In this document: piece after piece, positions 42,067 to 53,440 of the stretch
Layout: each line of letters starts with the position of its first letter
Position numbering within the stretch: the first letter of the stretch is position 1
Origin: Tillus elongatus
Lineage: Eukaryota; Arthropoda; Insecta; Coleoptera; Cleridae
Reading direction: 5' to 3'
Length of the DNA stretch: 64,000 nt
NCBI GenBank assembly: GCA_964006375.1
Contig: OZ023263.1
Coordinates: forward strand, 135,681,370-135,745,369
The notes under the pieces: generated by a model
The model's database searches: none
Told to the model about the DNA's origin: nothing
Seen by the model: only the letters and a program-made list of their open reading frames with translations
Translations under genes and position numbers: made by a program

Positions 42067-42732
42067 TAATAATAGAAGAATGTGAACTTTTAGGTCAAAC
42101 GATATTCTCTCACACCGAACCGTGAAAAAATACTTACTGTTGGTGCAGATCCTTTGTTAAAGTTTCTCCCTATAGTAAAATTATCTCAGAAAAATTGCAG
42201 CATTCCAGTGTTTTTTGATGTGTGGACATTTGAAGAATTTTTAAATGTGCTACCTACAATAATCTATTAATATAGAAAACAATCCAACAGACAAAACTAC
42301 TGAATCATATAATTTAACAAATTACCTGATGAAGACCCAAAGCAGTATTTTTTAAGTTTAAACTGTTTAATGATGATTATGTAAGTAAGTTCAACAGCTC
42401 GCTAGAAGGTCTTAAAATAATCGAAGATATTGGCTGTGTAGTAAGAGACTTATTGTTAGAATTAAGATTTAAAAGTTTTTTAGCTTGGATATGTTTAGAG
42501 ATCACGTTAGGGCTGAAATTTCTAAGCATAGGGGCATTTCGATTCTTCCCAGCTTGTTTTATATCGCGAAAATGAATTTTTTTGACAATTTACCTATTGT
42601 CTGTGAGTTTATACCGAAATATGTGCATACAGTTAAAGATATGGTTACTTGTAACAAGTTTTGATGTACTTATAATGAGATTTATTGTCCTATTGTATTT
42701 TTTTGTTTTGTTAAAATATAACATTTATAATG

Positions 42733-42733
<1 letters not shown>
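42067..42733. other. Possible decayed continuation of the coding-like remnant
   Basis: Protein-like short frames to about 42500, then AT-rich sequence. Confidence 0.3.

Positions 42734-42825
<92 letters not shown>
42734..42825. repeat. (TA)n microsatellite
   Basis: About 45 TA units. Confidence 0.98.
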
Positions 42826-42828
<3 letters not shown>

Positions 42829-43944
42829 CATCCAGCAGTTATATTGCGTCCTTTCACAATGCAGTAATTCTACATCCTCCAGAAACAACAGCTTTATTGA
42901 ATATCTGGCTGCGTATATTGAATCTCCTGTAAATTTTATGAAGCTCCATATACTTTTTTTGATAATATTTGCAAAAAAAATATATACAGTTCATACATAT
43001 TCAGGTTATTTTACTTCCTTTTAAATCACCGATTACATTGAATCCGTGTGTATATATTCTTTTACATATTTATCACTATTTTACGTCCACATGCGTATAT
43101 TTCTTTCACCTTTATATCTATTTTACGTCCAACAGTGTTGCCAAGATGTCACAAAATTCGTGTAAAAATCTCATGGAGAAATATTACTTACATTGTTCAT
43201 TTCTGTAAAGAGAGCTAATGACACATAAAACAAAATAAAATTTATGCAGATTGGGAGTGAAGTTTACCTCTATACACTTTAAATTTGTGTTTCTGTTGTA
43301 AAACGAAATTAATGCACAGGTACAATTTGATTACTCTCTAAATAATGCAATTAATTTAACATTTTATTACAAATGCGTTTTTGGTTCTATTTTAATTTAA
43401 GAGTAGGACATTTCCCATGTTTCAACTTCAGCTTTGTATCCTTAACAGAATGTGAAATTGATTTTTCACATAAATTTAAAAATTTTATTATTGAAAAACT
43501 TAAATTACCTAAATCGTCTCTCATAGTATAGTTGCTGTTTATAGTCATTATTACTATGACTTCAGTCATACTAGGCAAGTCTCTAAGATGTATAGATCTT
43601 TTGGTGACATGTTCTACAGTTACTATGAAATGCATACCACTAAAAATTTCAGTTAACGAGTAAAACGTCTGTCATTTTCTACGCTATTAGGCACAAGAGA
43701 TAGTGGTTTTACTGCAGAACCAATTATTTTCTTTTTGAGTTACCCAAAAATGAGTTGATTGTTAACAAAATATTAGACCATGTTAAACGATAAAAATAAT
43801 ACAGTTTTCCCACCCAAAAACATAAATGTTGCACAAATAAAAACGAAATAAATCATTTACACAAGAAATAAAGTTAGCTTAGAATATTTAATCAAACAAT
43901 ATAAAGTGAATTCTTCGTCATTACTACTTACTCTTGTATAATCA
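42826..43944. other. AT-rich, nothing recognised
   Basis: Contains short open frames only. Confidence 0.5.
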
Positions 43945-43948
43945 ATGT

Positions 43949-43969
43949 ACTACTACTACTACTACTACA
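43949..43969. repeat. (TAC)n tail of the LINE
   Basis: Seven trinucleotide units; on the LINE strand this is a (GTA)n 3' tail. Confidence 0.9.
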
Positions 43970-43972
43970 GTC

Positions 43973-44470
43973 ACGGAATTCCTATAAAGGGGTGGGCCCA
44001 CCACAAAACCTATGCTATTTATCAACAATGTTTCTCCATACACTTCTGTCCTTTTTTCATACCCACTCTTCTTTTACGTAAACTTCTGATCTATTTCTTT
44101 AATATATCACCCATAACATCCGACTAAGCTTTAATGGGTCTTCCAGCGGCTGTCTCGCCATTTACATGCACTCTATAATTTCTACTTGTCATTATATCAT
44201 TCTCCCTCAGGGCTCGTCCGCGGCTTTATCGCCCCAATAGCGCTGCAGTCCTTGGCCTATTGTGCATGTGCTCTCATACTTACTTTTAGTAGACATTTCT
44301 ACATAATATTCGCTAAGAACCCATTCATTTCTAATTCTTGTCTTCCCTTTACTTACCCGTCACCTGTCTCAGGGAGTCCATCGCAAGAGCATTCAATTTA
44401 TTACATGCTTTGCCTGACACACTCAACTTTCAGCCTCAGATAGAAGAGTCGGTACCAGTACGCTGTTATA
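43973..44470 (-). pseudogene. C-terminal region of the RTE-like LINE protein
   Basis: Starting at the transposon edge the minus strand reads YNSVLVPTLL then SEAES, parallel to the YN(G/S)VLVPTLLYGSE motif in this group. RIRNEWVLSE and an ETAAGRPIKA-like segment follow. Several stops and frameshifts. Confidence 0.75.
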
Positions 44471-46261
44471 CAGTGCCCGTCTAAAGTTCGTTCCCCTCTA
44501 TTAAGTTTTGAACCACTTGCAACCAAATTGCAACCAAGTTTAGAGGGATCAAATAGAATGTACAACCCTACGATTTTATGGAAAAAGGACTGATGGAAGT
44601 TTTAAAATGGCGGCGAAGCGCCATCTTGAATTACTTTTTTGAATAGAATACCCCGTATATTATTCTTTTTTCGAAATCTTCTCATAATTGCGAATATTCC
44701 TCTTAGATACACGTCCTTCATAAATTTGATCTTTTTCGAAACATTAATGTATGAAAAGTGACATTTCGTGTTAAAAGTGAAATATTGATTTTGGTCACTT
44801 CCGGTAAACACTTTGAGAACTGAAATTTTATCATTAATTTTTTGTTACATCTCTGGATGAATTTGACAAATAAGAGACATCAAGAGAGTTTATTAGGGAT
44901 GAACAGTATCGAACAAAATCCCCGCCCAAACATTCACTTTTCCAGGAAACTGGGCATGTTCCTGTCCCAAAATATGCGGATTAGTATCGCTCCAGTATCG
45001 TACGTTGTTCTTGTTGACTTTTCCATTACGAAAAAAACTTGCATTCGTCTGAAAAACATACACGTTTCAGGAAGCCTCGTTCCTTTTCAATTCTTCCTGT
45101 TAACCACACAAAATTCAACTCTCCGATCTGGATCGTGTTCCGTGAGAGTATGCAGGACTCTCATTTTGTAGCGATGAAACTTGAGAACTCTTGAGAATTC
45201 TTTGGGCAGTTTTCGCACTTACTTCATAGGATTCAGCAACTGCAGACGTTGACTGAGTGGCATTGATTACCATTTCAGCAATAATGTGAACTTGTGTTCT
45301 TCTGAAAGAGGAGGTCTTCCTGATCTTGGCGCATTTTTCAGCGTATCAGTTGTTTGCAGTTTATTTACAAGTTTGCCTAAATACGACCTCGAAATAAGCT
45401 TCTCAAGAAATCTATCATTAAACATCCGGACTGCTAGATGAAAATTTCTTCCAGCTTCTCCAGAAATCAACACTGCTTCAAATTTATCGGTTAAAGTACG
45501 AGCCATAGTCATAGTTTTCATTAAATATTTAAGGGTCTCAACGTACTAATTGACAGTTAACAATTAAGGTTGACAATAAATAAGATATTTCCATGACAAC
45601 TATTGTTTTCAATCTTGACTGAAAGCAACATTCGTGTTTTAGTTTGGTTTTATATGGCCAACATGTGAAATAAAACGCAGAATAAGAGAAACATGTGAAG
45701 TAATATAAGAACAGACTTTCATCAATGTGAGAAGCAATTTATAATAGGGCACTTTATTGTCAAGATTTAGGAGAGGGGCACTTCGAACAATTGATGAAAT
45801 AAATGTTGGTTTGAAATAAAACTGTTATTATTCAAAAATAAATAAATCGTTTTTTCAACCAACTAATTTGTTTTGATTGTGAATTTACAGAACACATTTG
45901 CAAGCTTGTAGATTTTTGGTAACCGGTACTGTTCAGCCCTAATAAAGTATCTTGACACCTACGATTTGTCGAATTCATCTAGGGATTTAACTAAAAATTA
46001 GTAATGAAATTTAGGAAAAAAGTGTTTCAAAGAGAAATGTTCACAATTATGGGAAATTTTCGAAAACAGAATAATATACGTGTTCCATTCAAAAATGAAT
46101 TCAAAATGGCGCTTCTCCACCCTTTTTAAACTTCCAGCAGTCCTTTTTCCATAAAATCGTAGGCTGGTATATCTTTTTTGAGCGCTCTAAATTTGGTTGC
46201 GATATACCATGTAGTTTAAACGCTTGGGGGTGGGTGTGTGGGGTACTTTAAACGGGCACTG
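44471..46261 (-). mobile_element. Tc1/mariner-type transposon with long terminal inverted repeats
   Basis: Ends CAGTGCCCG...CGGGCACTG, with TA on both sides (44469-44470 and 46262-46263). The left arm (44471-44908) and right arm (45927-46261) are inverted repeats; the left has about 110 extra bases. The remaining centre holds a broken transposase on the minus strand whose C-terminus is missing. It is therefore not autonomous now. Confidence 0.92.
44895..45521 (-). pseudogene. Tc1-like transposase with DUF4817-like N-terminus, truncated
   Basis: The N-terminal helix-turn-helix region (45521-45267) reads RTLTDKFEAVLISGEAGRN, LAVRMFNDRF and APRSGRPP, the pattern of DUF4817 proteins of arthropod transposons. 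After frame changes come CFSDECKFF and NNVRYWSDTNPH and then VNVWAGILFD, the DDE core start and second block. The frame ends at the terminal repeat, so the last catalytic residue is absent. Confidence 0.8.
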
Positions 46262-48130
46262 TATACAGTCACTTTGGCCCATAGATAATCATTCACTGTT
46301 CGCTACAGTGGCTAAAGCTCCCAGCACCTTTCTGTGTGCATTTACCCTACTTTTTGAAACATCATATATTCATCCATTGTTTGAAAACAGTCTTCCTGAG
46401 TATCTAAATTCCTTTACTTTCTCTACTAGATTACCATTTAACAAGAGACTGCAATTACTCGTTTCACCCTCTTTATCAAACACTATAAATTTAATCTTTG
46501 CGTTCACACATAGATTCATTTTAGTTGTTATTGTCATCAGTCTTCTAACACCCACTGCATTTTCCTTCAGATTCACTAAGTAGTACTGCATCATTAGCGT
46601 ACAGTAACAACACTTTTACCTCAGATGAAGCATTTATTTTTATGCCTTATGTCTCCGAGCAAACTTCTCTTATGCACTTGCCCATGAATATGTTGAATAA
46701 CCATGGAGACAGCACACATCCTTGTTTGACACCCGGTTCAATCATAAAAAGTCACTGAGCACTCCATTAGTTCTCACACATGCTCTTCTGCTATCATATA
46801 GCGATTTAGTACTTCGAATTGGCCATCATCCATACCATATTCTTTCAAAATACCACAGATTTTCTGCCTATCTGCAGTATTATACGCTTTCTCCAAGTCT
46901 ACAAATGTAGAAAATACATTCTTTCTCACATTCAAGCATTTATCAACTACCTGCTGAAGTGAGATTAGTTGGTCAGCTTCTTCCTGTCATAAAATCACGT
47001 TGCACATCCCAATTAGTTGTCTCACTTGTTCTATCAATATTCGCCGCTTCTCTTTCTCTCGCATATCTTTGGCATTCACCATTCTTTTGTATACTTCTTT
47101 TTTTGCCATACACAACTTTCTTTACTTTTTGATTTCACCACGCATTCCCCTTAAAACATTTACACCACATCCTTCTCCTGCACATCCAATTATCATATCT
47201 TTCAGGGTCGTCCATCCACTTTCCACATTGCATCCTTTAATGTTGTCGTTCCATAATGCATGCAACTCAGTCGGTTTTTTTCCACTACATAGGCATACCG
47301 TTTCCCTTTCTCAGGCGTTAAAAGTACCTCAACTTTGATTCTTACTTGTTTTGTTTCCTCGATCGCTTTATCCATCTATATTACAGTTTTATCTAAGACA
47401 CCACAGGAAAATAGTCGGACCCATATTCAGCACCTCGCTTAACTCTGGTACCTTTTAAGAATGTGCGAAGTCTCTCATCATACACAATGTAAGAAATGTA
47501 TAATAGTATATTATACTTTTTACACCTACCCTTTGCCATGTTTACTTGTGGATATTTTTGTGTTTAAACAACGTATTATATATGGACAGGCCCTTTCCAT
47601 AGATATATTCATCAAACAGTATATATTCTTATCAACTCTTGCATTTCCTGACGGCCCCAATACTACTAACTATCTGTCTCTTTTCTCTTTATTCTCACCC
47701 ATCCTTTCATATTTCCGGCAACAAGTATTCTTTCGTCTGGTTCACACATGTCTAATACTTCATTCGTGTATTTCCCAAAGTTTTTCCTCTCGCCGTTTGT
47801 GGCGGCCATAGGAGGCAACCAAAAACACTCTACCTACACTCGACTGTTCTCACCCACACCCATATTATTCTTGGAAAGACACATTCATAATTTTTTCACA
47901 TATCTCCCTGCCACGAGACTTTTCTTCAGCATCGAACCGTATGCATATGTACTCCCCCAATACTGCGTCACCGCGTTCCTTTCAGTTTTTCTCACTCATG
48001 CACAATATATACCCTTTCGTGCATTCAGCTCTTGCACAATCTTATTTTCTTTACCTCTCACATCATGTACATCCCAGGTCGCAATTTTCAAAGTAGTTGC
48101 CGGGTCGTCGTCACATGATGGGCCTAGTCT
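46262..48130 (-). pseudogene. Endonuclease and reverse transcriptase of the RTE-like LINE
   Basis: The endonuclease starts LKIATWDVHDVRGKENKIV (48112 downward). Reverse transcriptase pieces include a RLGESV and RIWYG segment, then GVKQGCVLSPWLFNIFMGK and YANDAVLLSES near 46600. The catalytic pair is normally YADD, so one Asp appears changed to Asn. VKEFRYSGRLFS follows (46425-46375). Stops and frameshifts occur throughout. Confidence 0.8.
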
Positions 48131-48150
48131 ATAGCTTCCGACGCCCATCA

Positions 48151-48608
48151 CAGCTTTGGCTGTCTGAGGCTTAAATATGTAGAAGCGGGACGAGTCACTA
48201 GCACATGCGCACTACCGGCTTATGCTGTCCATTGATGGATGTTGGGTAGCTTTAGCAGACATCGTGCAAACAATAATTGTAACTCCAGGTCACTTCCAGG
48301 TTCGTTCGCTTTATTCCATATCGGACAGTATCTCTGCTGCAGAGACTGCCCGAAAGGCCTCCACTGCATTGCCCGTCCGCACGATGCACGATGCACTTGC
48401 GGACTGCATAATAATTCGACATATTATTTTCATTTAAACGCAAATTGTGACACTACAAATAATCCCAACATTAATTAACAGAGACGACACACAAACGTCA
48501 CACAAGAAGTAGATATTAGGTACTATACCTATATTTATTTACCACCAATTGTACTCGTGGCAGACGCTAACCTGACAAAAAGCATAAGCCCGCTAGCCGA
48601 CAAATTGT
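48151..48608. other. Spacer with some GC-rich sequence, nothing recognised
   Basis: Possibly the 5' region of the LINE. No gene seen. Confidence 0.4.
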
Positions 48609-49690
48609 ACAGGGAAGTAACTAAAGTGGTCAACAAAAAGTTAGGCAAAAGCAATTTGTAACACAATTTTCAATTAGCTGTTACCCTTTTAAACGTTGAC
48701 TTTCTTTAATGTGGTTTGCACTTCGCAAAAGCACGCTTGGTCTAGATTATGCAAAATTACACATTTTCTTGGCAAAGATTAAAAATCCGTATTATACTGG
48801 GTGTAAGATAAAGCCGTGTAAAAGTTGCCAAAGTTTCGTAGTCCGCCATTTTGTCTAAAACAATGTATCGTCTCCCACTATGGATAATAACTGAGCTAAT
48901 ATCAATATCTCTAGACGGTTTTGCCAGTTTTTTTATAAAGAAATCTTAGCATTTTATACAGCGTGAAACAAAGAAATTGTAAAAATCATGGTAGCCATAT
49001 TACAAAATTGGCAGCAGATAACTTGATTTTTTGTAAAGAAATATTAGCCAACTTCTCTTGACAAGTATCCGCAACAATGTTATTCAGACATTTTTTGCAT
49101 CTAGATGGCCTTATAGCAGAAAGTACTAATTTCGATGGCTAACAACATAAACAATTGTTATATTGAATTGTATTGATTTTTTAGCCAGCCTGTATAACGT
49201 AAAAACCTCATTTAGACAAAACATAATGTCATTCTGAAAAAAACTTAAGTAAATAGCTTTCAAACCATGTAAGGCTTATCAAAATCCGTCAACGTGTTTC
49301 CAAATTACAGTGTTTTTAAAATAAATGTTTATAATTTATTTGTTGTATAAAATCCTAAAAGGTCTTAATCAGAAAACGGGAGAAAATGTCCAAAAATATG
49401 GATATTAGATTACTGATTATCCATAATGGGAAACCATAATTTTTTTAAACAAAATGGCGGACAACCAACCTTTTGCAACTTATACACGGCTTAAAAGTAC
49501 ACCCAGTATAAAATAAAAATTTTAACTTTTAAAAAAACTGTGTTCTGTATAATCTAGACCAAGTGTAGTGCGAAGTGTAAACCACGTCAAAGAAAAAATC
49601 AATTTAAAAAAGGAACAGCTACTTGAAAATGGTGCTAAAAGTTGGTTTTACCAATCTTTTTGTTGACGACTTTACTCGATTATTTCCGTT
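48609..49690. mobile_element. Foldback element with arms of about 280 bp
   Basis: 48609-48890 and 49410-49690 are imperfect inverted repeats. They pair through GGTCAACAAAAAG / CTTTTTGTTGACG, TTGGTCTAGATTAT / ATAATCTAGACCAA, and TATACTGGGTGTA / TACACCCAGTATA, to GTCCGCCATTTTGT. The ~520-bp centre has no coding frame. Confidence 0.85.
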
Positions 49691-49999
49691 CTTTGGATAA
49701 AGCAAATCATTTTTCATTTTGTCAAATCGTGAAACTTTTTACGGAAAAATATATGGTACTTAAGACTTTTTGATGTCGTAGCTATATGCTCTATAGCATT
49801 AAAAAAAAAATTAAATATCGCTTAAGCTTACTTTACGCCTAATACATTTTCACATACTGCTTTTTCACCATCCCTATGTTTTTTTTTTATGTTAACAAAA
49901 ATATTTCAGCTTATGCCATTCTACAAAACACAAAAGCAAAAATGGTAAAACTAACACTGCAATACATTTTCTCCTAAAAGGCATACAGAAATATATATC

Positions 50000-50053
<54 letters not shown>

Positions 50054-50634
50054 TTTTTATAATCTAAATTATAAGAGATAAGGTCAAAGTTGTGAAAAGA
50101 AACTCCCTTTTTATACTAAAATAATTGTATCTGGAGGTTTTACCTAGTAAAATATGTTTGAAACCTGAGTAACTAGCATCTTACGGCATAATATATGCCG
50201 AGAAAATGAAAAACGTAACCATACACATCTTTGTCAGGTTATCTTCGATATTTACAGTGTTGCTAAACCGCCTTTAACACAGGAATCATAATAATGTGCT
50301 AATTGAAAGATTATATATTCATTGTGTATATTTACTTGCGCCCTCAACGGATTTATCGCGAACTAAAACTGAATAATATATTTCATCTTTAGCAATAAAT
50401 TGCGTCCACTGAATTTCATATTGTAGCCATCTGGTGTCACGAACAGCGGAAACAAAACTTAATACAGAATGATAAACATAAAAGAGAACTAATGTGCAAG
50501 ATAGGTGTGTTTCTATGCTGTCATAACTTAGAAATCAACGAAAACTATTTTGCGTCCAATATACGGTCGCAAAATAGTCACGGAAGCAAAATGTTATGTC
50601 CGGAGTCTTGATAAGGATGTAAGATAGTGCTATG

Positions 50635-50638
<4 letters not shown>
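49691..50638. other. AT-rich spacer with a (TTA)n tract
   Basis: (TTA)n at about 50000-50051. Otherwise nothing recognised. Confidence 0.5.

Positions 50639-50708
<70 letters not shown>
50639..50708. repeat. (TA)n microsatellite
   Basis: About 35 TA units, ending at the palindrome ACCACACGTGTGTGGT (50709-50724). Confidence 0.98.
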
Positions 50709-50709
<1 letters not shown>

Positions 50710-50901
50710 CCACACGTGTGTGGTTAGCGAGCGTACTCCAGATAGCAGCTTGGTAAAACCAGAGATGAGTCTTCACATAAATCAGCCACGCGTGTAACAT
50801 TCGGGCTTTTATAGCGTCTGTGTGTTTTCCCAATTAACATATACTTATCGGTTTAATATTCTGTCTTTTTTTGCGGTCAGTGAATACGTCATTAGAATGA
50901 T

Positions 50902-50908
50902 TATAAAA
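50902..50908 (+). promoter_or_regulatory. TATA box candidate upstream of the DNA polymerase gene
   Basis: TATAAAA lies about 350 bp before the ATG at 51254, with TTAGTCG about 30 bases downstream as a possible start. Position only; weak. Confidence 0.35.
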
Positions 50909-52257
50909 ACAGAAACGCTAGCCACTTAATTTTAGTCGCGAGATAAATGGAGCCCCAACAATGGGCCTTTATGCTACAAAGTCACCTTCCCACAGTCAGG
51001 ACAGCCGAGTCAGCAGTAGGATTGGATTGCTCACAAGGATACAACCGTTCATTCTTGTTCAGAGTAGTAGACTCTGCACATCGCGTGCTAGACTTTATAT
51101 CACTTGTATGTTGATAGTCATAATTATCCTTATTTTATATTATTCATTTTTGTATTAATTGTTCAAAGAGTAAATAAATTGTTTAAAACAGTTAATCGTC
51201 TTAACCGTAAAGTTAAGTCGCGTTTCAGTTGTTGCAATTGTAGTATCTTAAACATGTTCTCGTGTGAAAACTGTGATCAAAAATTTAGCCGTGCGGATAT
51301 CAGAACTCGATATGAGTTTTCGTGCGGTAAGGCAAACGCCCTATGGCGCTGTATTTTTTGTTTAACTTTTTTTGCTCGCCGCGATAGCTTAGTCAGACAC
51401 TATAGGAGAACTCACCCCCATGAACCCTCATCAAGAAAAAACGCAAGTAATAATCTCATTTTTATGTACTATAAAATTTTAGTGCCGACTTTTCATAAAA
51501 TTTTTAATACTCTAGATATTACGCATCTAGTAATTTTAAGGATTAAAACTGATAGAGTGTAACATGCAAAGTCCACGTGTAGCGATTGTTCATAAAAATT
51601 TGTAATAAGTATCAGGCACATAGTAATTTTTGTGTAACACTTTTAGTTTTATACATCAAGTACATGGTCATTAAGTATATAGTAATTTTTTAAAGAGTAA
51701 AACTGATAGAGTATAACATGTAAAGTCTATGTGTAGCGATTTTTCATAAAATTTTACTTTATTTAGAGGTTTTTATATGTTTATACATTTATTAACGATT
51801 TTTTGTGTACTTGTTTTGAATGTATTAACCCATATATCTCAAAACATTAATATGTTGCTAAACATATTTCAAAGGTTGTAATATTTTACAGCAAGCAAGC
51901 AAGCAGCCTACATGGAGCACGGTCTTCAAATAAGAGACCTGTCGCCACATGTTATACTTGCCACCAAGATATAGATAAAGTAAGTCAAATAGTTTGAAAT
52001 TTTCAAATATCTTAAAATTTTCACTATAAATTATATTTAGGGAATTTGTTTAAAGTAAATATTTATTATTAGAAATTTTTCCATAAATTTGTGTTACGCA
52101 AGATATCAACTGTATAAGTGTTTTACAAATAATAACATATTATTAGCTTTGATTTCTTCTAAAAATGTAGCAAATTTTCATTATAAATTATATTCCGGGA
52201 ATTTGTTTAAAAATTACCATTTTTGTATGGAATTTTGATTGTCACATATGTGTAGTA

Positions 52258-52605
52258 AATGGTTTAAAGCCTAAACCAATATACTCTTAAACAATTGTCG
52301 TGTATTAACCGATTTAAAGCTTATAAATAATACTCATAGACAATTTTCGTATATTAAATGGTTTAAAGCTTATAAATAATACTCTTAAACAATTTTGGTG
52401 TATTAACTGATTTAAAGCTTATAAATAATACTCTTAAACAATTTTCGTATATTAAATGATATAAAGCTTAAAAATAATTAAACAATTTTCGTGTATTAAC
52501 TGATTTAAAGCTTATAAATAATAATATTAAACAATTTTCGTATATTAACTGGTTTAAAGCTACTATATTAAATGGTTTAATGATACACTTAAACAATTTT
52601 AAGAT
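52258..52605. repeat. ~57-bp minisatellite inside the intron
   Basis: About six units containing TTTAAAGCTTATAAATAATA and CTTAAACAATTTTCGTGTAT, between donor 51980 and acceptor 52713. Confidence 0.9.
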
Positions 52606-52615
52606 AGAGGACTTA

Positions 52616-52687
52616 AATTGTCTGATGCGAACTCTTTTGAGTCATAGAACTTGAATCTACCGCCTTAGACCACTCGGCCAACCCGAC
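52616..52687 (-). tRNA. tRNA-Leu(CAA)-like pseudogene in the intron
   Basis: On the minus strand GTCGGGTTGGCCGAGTGGTC, then TAAGGCGGTAGATTCAAGTT, gives the D arm with A box and an anticodon loop with CAA, as in tRNA-Leu. A B-box-like GAGTTCGCATC follows. The 3' acceptor strand ACCCGAC expected for pairing is absent, so it is degenerate or a fragment. Confidence 0.65.
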
Positions 52688-53110
52688 ACTTATTTGTTTT
52701 TTTCTTTTTGCAGGCATTATTTGGATCTCATCTTTTAAGTTTGGAACACAATAAGAGAGCTTGCGTTGATGGGTAAGATGTGATTCAATTAATCAAGCAT
52801 GCATTTAACACGCGACTGACCACATTCCGGATTCCAGTCAAAGATGTAGTAATCAACATCAACGAATTCCTACAGTATATCCGCTCCAAAACCTTACATG
52901 CTGTAGGAAAGAAGATGAGCCAACTCGGGTGTTTAAAAATTAGTCTTGAGCTATTTGGTCTTTACCATCATCCAACCAAACAGCTCGAGGAAACCCAGAG
53001 CTTCAACACCCGACCTACACCGATCACTACACCCGGAGAGGTAGTGGGGAGACTCGAAGATGTCACAACCAAAGCACAAGAATTTCAACATAATGACCGT
53101 GCTATTATGT

Positions 53111-53440
53111 ATTTTATTATGTTTTATAGTTATGGAGGCTGCAACATATTTTATAGAGTTAAGGTAGTATATATTCTTTCAGCTCCTATTTGTTTTTGTA
53201 GGTGTAAGGATCTGCTAACAATTTTTTCAACTCCCAAGATGCCCGTATTATGTGTTATTATTTACATTTCCTATTTACATTGTCTATATTTACGCATTTT
53301 ATTATGTTTGTAGGTATAGAGGCTGCAACATATTTTATAGAGTTAAGGGAGCATATATTCTTTCGGCTTCTATTTGTTTTGTAGGGGTAAGGATTTGCCA
53401 ACCATATTTTTTCGGCTCTCAAGATGGCTGTATTACGTAG
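53111..53440. repeat. 184-bp imperfect tandem duplication within the polymerase gene
   Basis: GAGGCTGCAACATATTTTAT occurs at 53135 and 53319, and the units match through CTCAAGATGGC/CCCAAGATGCC. Both contain TTTTGTAGG-like motifs. Confidence 0.9.

Larger units (their letters stand above)
43945..48150 (-). mobile_element. RTE-like LINE, interrupted by a Tc1-like transposon
   Basis: Minus-strand order: endonuclease (about 48112-47750), reverse transcriptase (about 47050-46370), C-terminal region (44470-43973) and a GTA-repeat tail (43949-43969). A 1791-bp Tc1-like element at 44471-46261 separates reverse transcriptase from the C-terminal region. The C-terminal text is typical of LINEs near the RTE group. 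Confidence 0.8.

Noticed and set aside
43387..43635. Minus-strand frame of 82 codons (SIHLRDLPSMTEV...)
   Set aside because: Protein-like composition but no recognised family, no conserved neighbour and a stop shortly upstream. Not supported enough to annotate.
46224..48478. Plus-strand frames over 46.2-48.4 kb
   Set aside because: They run antisense to the RTE-like LINE and show no domain.
51540..51760. Two similar 60-bp phrases (AAAACTGATAGAGT.TAACATG) as a possible intron-encoded RNA
   Set aside because: They are an imperfect duplication 156 bp apart in AT-rich intron sequence, with no fold or conserved box that I can support.
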